DNA of 64,000 nt, from NCBI RefSeq assembly GCF_015291665.1, contig NZ_CP030048.1:5642001-5706000 (forward strand), written 5' to 3'. Position 1 is the stretch's first letter; every line of letters begins with the position of its first letter. Positions 62,243 to 64,000 of the stretch are shown here, piece by piece. Position numbers and translations under genes: made by a program. The notes beneath the pieces are model-generated. The model made no database searches. It saw nothing but the letters and a program-made list of their open reading frames with translations, and was not told the origin of the DNA. The DNA is from Bradyrhizobium sp. CCBAU 53338 (GTDB lineage: Bacteria > Pseudomonadota > Alphaproteobacteria > Rhizobiales > Xanthobacteraceae).

Positions 62243-63202
62243 ATGAGCGACAAGCTGACGCCGATCGAGATCGGCCTGACTGCCGCGATCGTCGCGATCG
62301 AGGATCACGAGCCGCTGGTGCTGACCGCCCGCGGCGCTGACGGCTTGGCAGGACTGCCGTTCGGTCCGTTCGATGCGCCGAGCCATCGCACCTTCGAGAT
62401 CGGCCTGCGCGCCTGGGTTGAAGAGCAGGCGGGATTGCGGCTCGGCTATGTCGAGCAGCTCTATACGTTTGGCGATCGCGGCCGTCATGCGGAGGCTGGC
62501 GACACCGGCGCGCATATGGTGTCGATCGGCTATCTCGCGTTGACGCGCGCCGCCGCGGGCACCGCAAACGCGGCGAGTTTCGAACCCTGGTATCGCTTCT
62601 TCCCCTGGGAGGACTGGCGCGAGGCACCGCCTGCCATCATTGCCCGCGACATCATCCCGGCGCTGACCGCATGGGCCGAGGAGGAGCCGCCGGAGACGAC
62701 GCGGGCGCTGCCGCGAAAAGATCGCGTGCGGTTCTGTTTCGGTCTCGATGGCGCGGCCTGGGACGAGGAACGCGTGCTCGATCGCTACGAGCTCCTGTAC
62801 GAGGCCGGCCTCGTCGAAGAGGCGCGGCGCGACGGCCGGCCTGCGGCATTGGCGCGCAAGGCGCTGCCGGCGCTCGGCACCTCGATGCGGTTCGACCACC
62901 GCCGGATCCTCGCCACCGCGATCGCCCGGCTGCGCGCGAAGCTTAAGTATCGCCCTGTGGTGTTTGAACTTTTGCCCGCCGAGTTCACACTCACTGAGTT
63001 GCAGTACACGGTGGAGGCGATCTCCGGCCGTCACCTGCACAAGCAGAATTTCCGCCGCCTGGTCGAAGCCGAAGCCCTGGTCGAACCGACCGGCGTGATG
63101 TCGACACAGACGGGCGGGAGACCGGCGGCGCTCCATCGCTTCCGCCGCGACGTGCTCCAGGAACGGCCGGCGCCCGGTTTGCGCGTACGCTCCCGGCGCT
63201 AG
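62243..63202 (+). CDS. NrtR-like regulator (Nudix-related sensor plus winged helix)
   Basis: A 319-residue protein. The N-terminal 180 residues form a Nudix-like fold (TAAIVAIEDHEPLVLTARG, FGPFDAPSHRTFEIGLRAWVEEQAGLRLG) in which the catalytic RE-x2-EE residues of the Nudix box are mostly gone. The C-terminal 100 residues (FELLPAEFTLTELQYTVEAISGRHLHKQNFRRLVE) are the winged-helix domain seen in NrtR, which senses ADP-ribose and represses NAD-synthesis genes. It is thus probably a regulator without hydrolase action. No NAD gene lies next to it. ATG at 62243; the frame is open 36 nt further without better signals. Confidence 0.8.
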   Translation: MSDKLTPIEIGLTAAIVAIEDHEPLVLTARGADGLAGLPFGPFDAPSHRTFEIGLRAWVEEQAGLRLGYVEQLYTFGDRGRHAEAGDTGAHMVSIGYLALTRAAAGTANAASFEPWYRFFPWEDWREAPPAIIARDIIPALTAWAEEEPPETTRALPRKDRVRFCFGLDGAAWDEERVLDRYELLYEAGLVEEARRDGRPAALARKALPALGTSMRFDHRRILATAIARLRAKLKYRPVVFELLPAEFTLTELQYTVEAISGRHLHKQNFRRLVEAEALVEPTGVMSTQTGGRPAALHRFRRDVLQERPAPGLRVRSRR

Positions 63203-63249
63203 ATCAAGGATTGCGGTCGGCCCCTGCCCGCCGATCGCCAGGAGGCCCC

Positions 63250-64000
63250 ATGTTCGACGCCCCGTTCGACGTCTTTGCGGTAATGATTGCGATCGCCGCG
63301 TTCCTGATCGCGCTGAAAGCTTCGAACCAGGCAACCGAGCTTCGCCGGCGCCTGGGCTCGCTTGAGGCCGCGTTGCAGGCGCAGCGGCAGGTCCAGCCGC
63401 CGCCACCGCTTCCTCTGCAGGAGCTCGCGAGCACGCCCGCGGCAGAGCCGCCGCCGCTTGCACCGGAAGCCGATGTCACGCCGCCTCCGCCCGTCACCGA
63501 GGCGGCTTCGCCGCCCCCGCTCGAAGCCGGCACCGAGCCCGAAATGCCACCGCCGCTGCCGGCGCCCGCCCCCGGCTTCGAGGAACGGCTCGGCACGCGC
63601 TGGGTGGTGTGGATCGGCGGCCTTGCGCTCGCGCTCGGCGGCTTCTTCATGGTGCGCTATTCGATCGAGGCCGGCCTCGTCGGCCCCGGCGTGCGCGTTT
63701 TTCTGGGCAGCCTGTTCGCAGCCGCGCTGTTGGGCGCCGGCGAATGGACGCGGCGCAAGGAGAGCATCTCCAATATCCAGGCGCTGCCAATCGCCAACAT
63801 CCCCGCAATCCTCACTGCGGCCGGGACCGCGGTGGCGTTCGCGACCGTGTATGCGGCCTACGCACTCTATGGCTTCCTGGTACCCGCCACTGCGTTCGTG
63901 CTGCTGGGCATCGTTGCGATGGGCACGCTCGCGGCGGCACTGCTGCACGGGCCGGCGCTCGCAGGCCTCGGCGTGGTCGGCGCCTTTGCAACGCCGGTGC
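63250..64000 (+). CDS. DUF2339 membrane protein (3' part outside window)
   Basis: The frame opens at the ATG at 63250, with AGGAGG 4-5 nt upstream, and runs to the window end. After a membrane helix (residues 5-22) and a short coiled segment comes a long Pro/Ala/Glu-rich linker (about 45-110). FEERLGTRWVVWIGGLALALGGFFMVRYSIEAGLVGPG follows, the opening of the DUF2339 multi-helix domain. Proteins of this family have over twenty helices; the function is unknown. The visible part already shows five or six helices. Confidence 0.85.
   Translation, partial: MFDAPFDVFAVMIAIAAFLIALKASNQATELRRRLGSLEAALQAQRQVQPPPPLPLQELASTPAAEPPPLAPEADVTPPPPVTEAASPPPLEAGTEPEMPPPLPAPAPGFEERLGTRWVVWIGGLALALGGFFMVRYSIEAGLVGPGVRVFLGSLFAAALLGAGEWTRRKESISNIQALPIANIPAILTAAGTAVAFATVYAAYALYGFLVPATAFVLLGIVAMGTLAAALLHGPALAGLGVVGAFATPV

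Overview
The window is high-GC DNA read almost wall to wall by genes of alphaproteobacterial type. The gene families (YgfZ, Tag, TIGR02301, FemAB/XrtA-type EPS genes, DctB/DctD, an N-carbamoyl-amino-acid hydrolase, many MFS/TetR pairs) and the short GC-rich intergenic hairpins suggest a soil bacterium of the Bradyrhizobium group. That assignment is inference from gene style; there is no rRNA or marker gene to prove it.

Layout. (1) 1-13.8 kb is chromosomal backbone: an end-truncated membrane protein; an MFS exporter with its TetR repressor and two matching operators; an N-carbamoyl-amino-acid hydrolase; a large glycosidase-like protein with five 117-residue repeats and a type I secretion-like C-terminus (3988-7962), bracketed by a duplicated small-gene sequence; and a DctB/DctD-type two-component system upstream of an MFS dicarboxylate-type transporter, with a sigma-54 promoter and two palindromic activator sites between them. 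(2) 14.0-47.4 kb is a probable genomic island. It lies between a 37-nt copy of the 3' half of tRNA-Pro (14006-14042) and the intact tRNA-Pro(CGG) (47346-47422), with a decayed tyrosine integrase beside the tRNA. It carries three orphan regulators at its left end (OmpR-type, Crp/Fnr-type, and a LuxR-type with a degenerate receiver), then an exopolysaccharide locus. That locus has an ExoF-like export protein and a minus-strand operon of deacetylase, glycosyltransferase, O-antigen-type polymerase, Wzc-like kinase, two P-loop kinase-like proteins and a flippase; then a FemAB-type protein, a beta-propeller protein, a membrane-fused epimerase, an aminotransferase and a priming glycosyltransferase. 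Last comes a type I secretion operon: a giant 2.7k-residue multi-domain protein, here broken by one frameshift, followed by an HlyB-type ABC transporter and an HlyD-type adaptor. (3) 47.4-64 kb is ordinary backbone: threonylcarbamoyl-AMP synthase, a D-2-hydroxyacid dehydrogenase, Nudix and GNAT enzymes, a GrdB-like protein with a CoA transferase, a TetR/tautomerase pair with three operators, YedK, a sulfurtransferase, a dihydroorotase-like enzyme, YgfZ, Tag, an HD phosphohydrolase, a small tyrosine phosphatase, an NrtR-like regulator and the start of a DUF2339 membrane protein.

How the parts fit. The island looks like a surface-remodelling cassette. It makes and exports a polysaccharide and, through its own type I exporter, a very large repeat protein with two duplicated propeller-like modules, nine homologous Ig-like repeats and an embedded phosphoesterase domain. 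Local regulators probably tie it to redox or surface cues. The glycosidase-like repeat protein at 4-8 kb has no exporter beside it and could use the island's transporter. The strongest leads are the island boundaries, the giant secreted protein, and the unusual pair of kinase-like enzymes in the polysaccharide operon.
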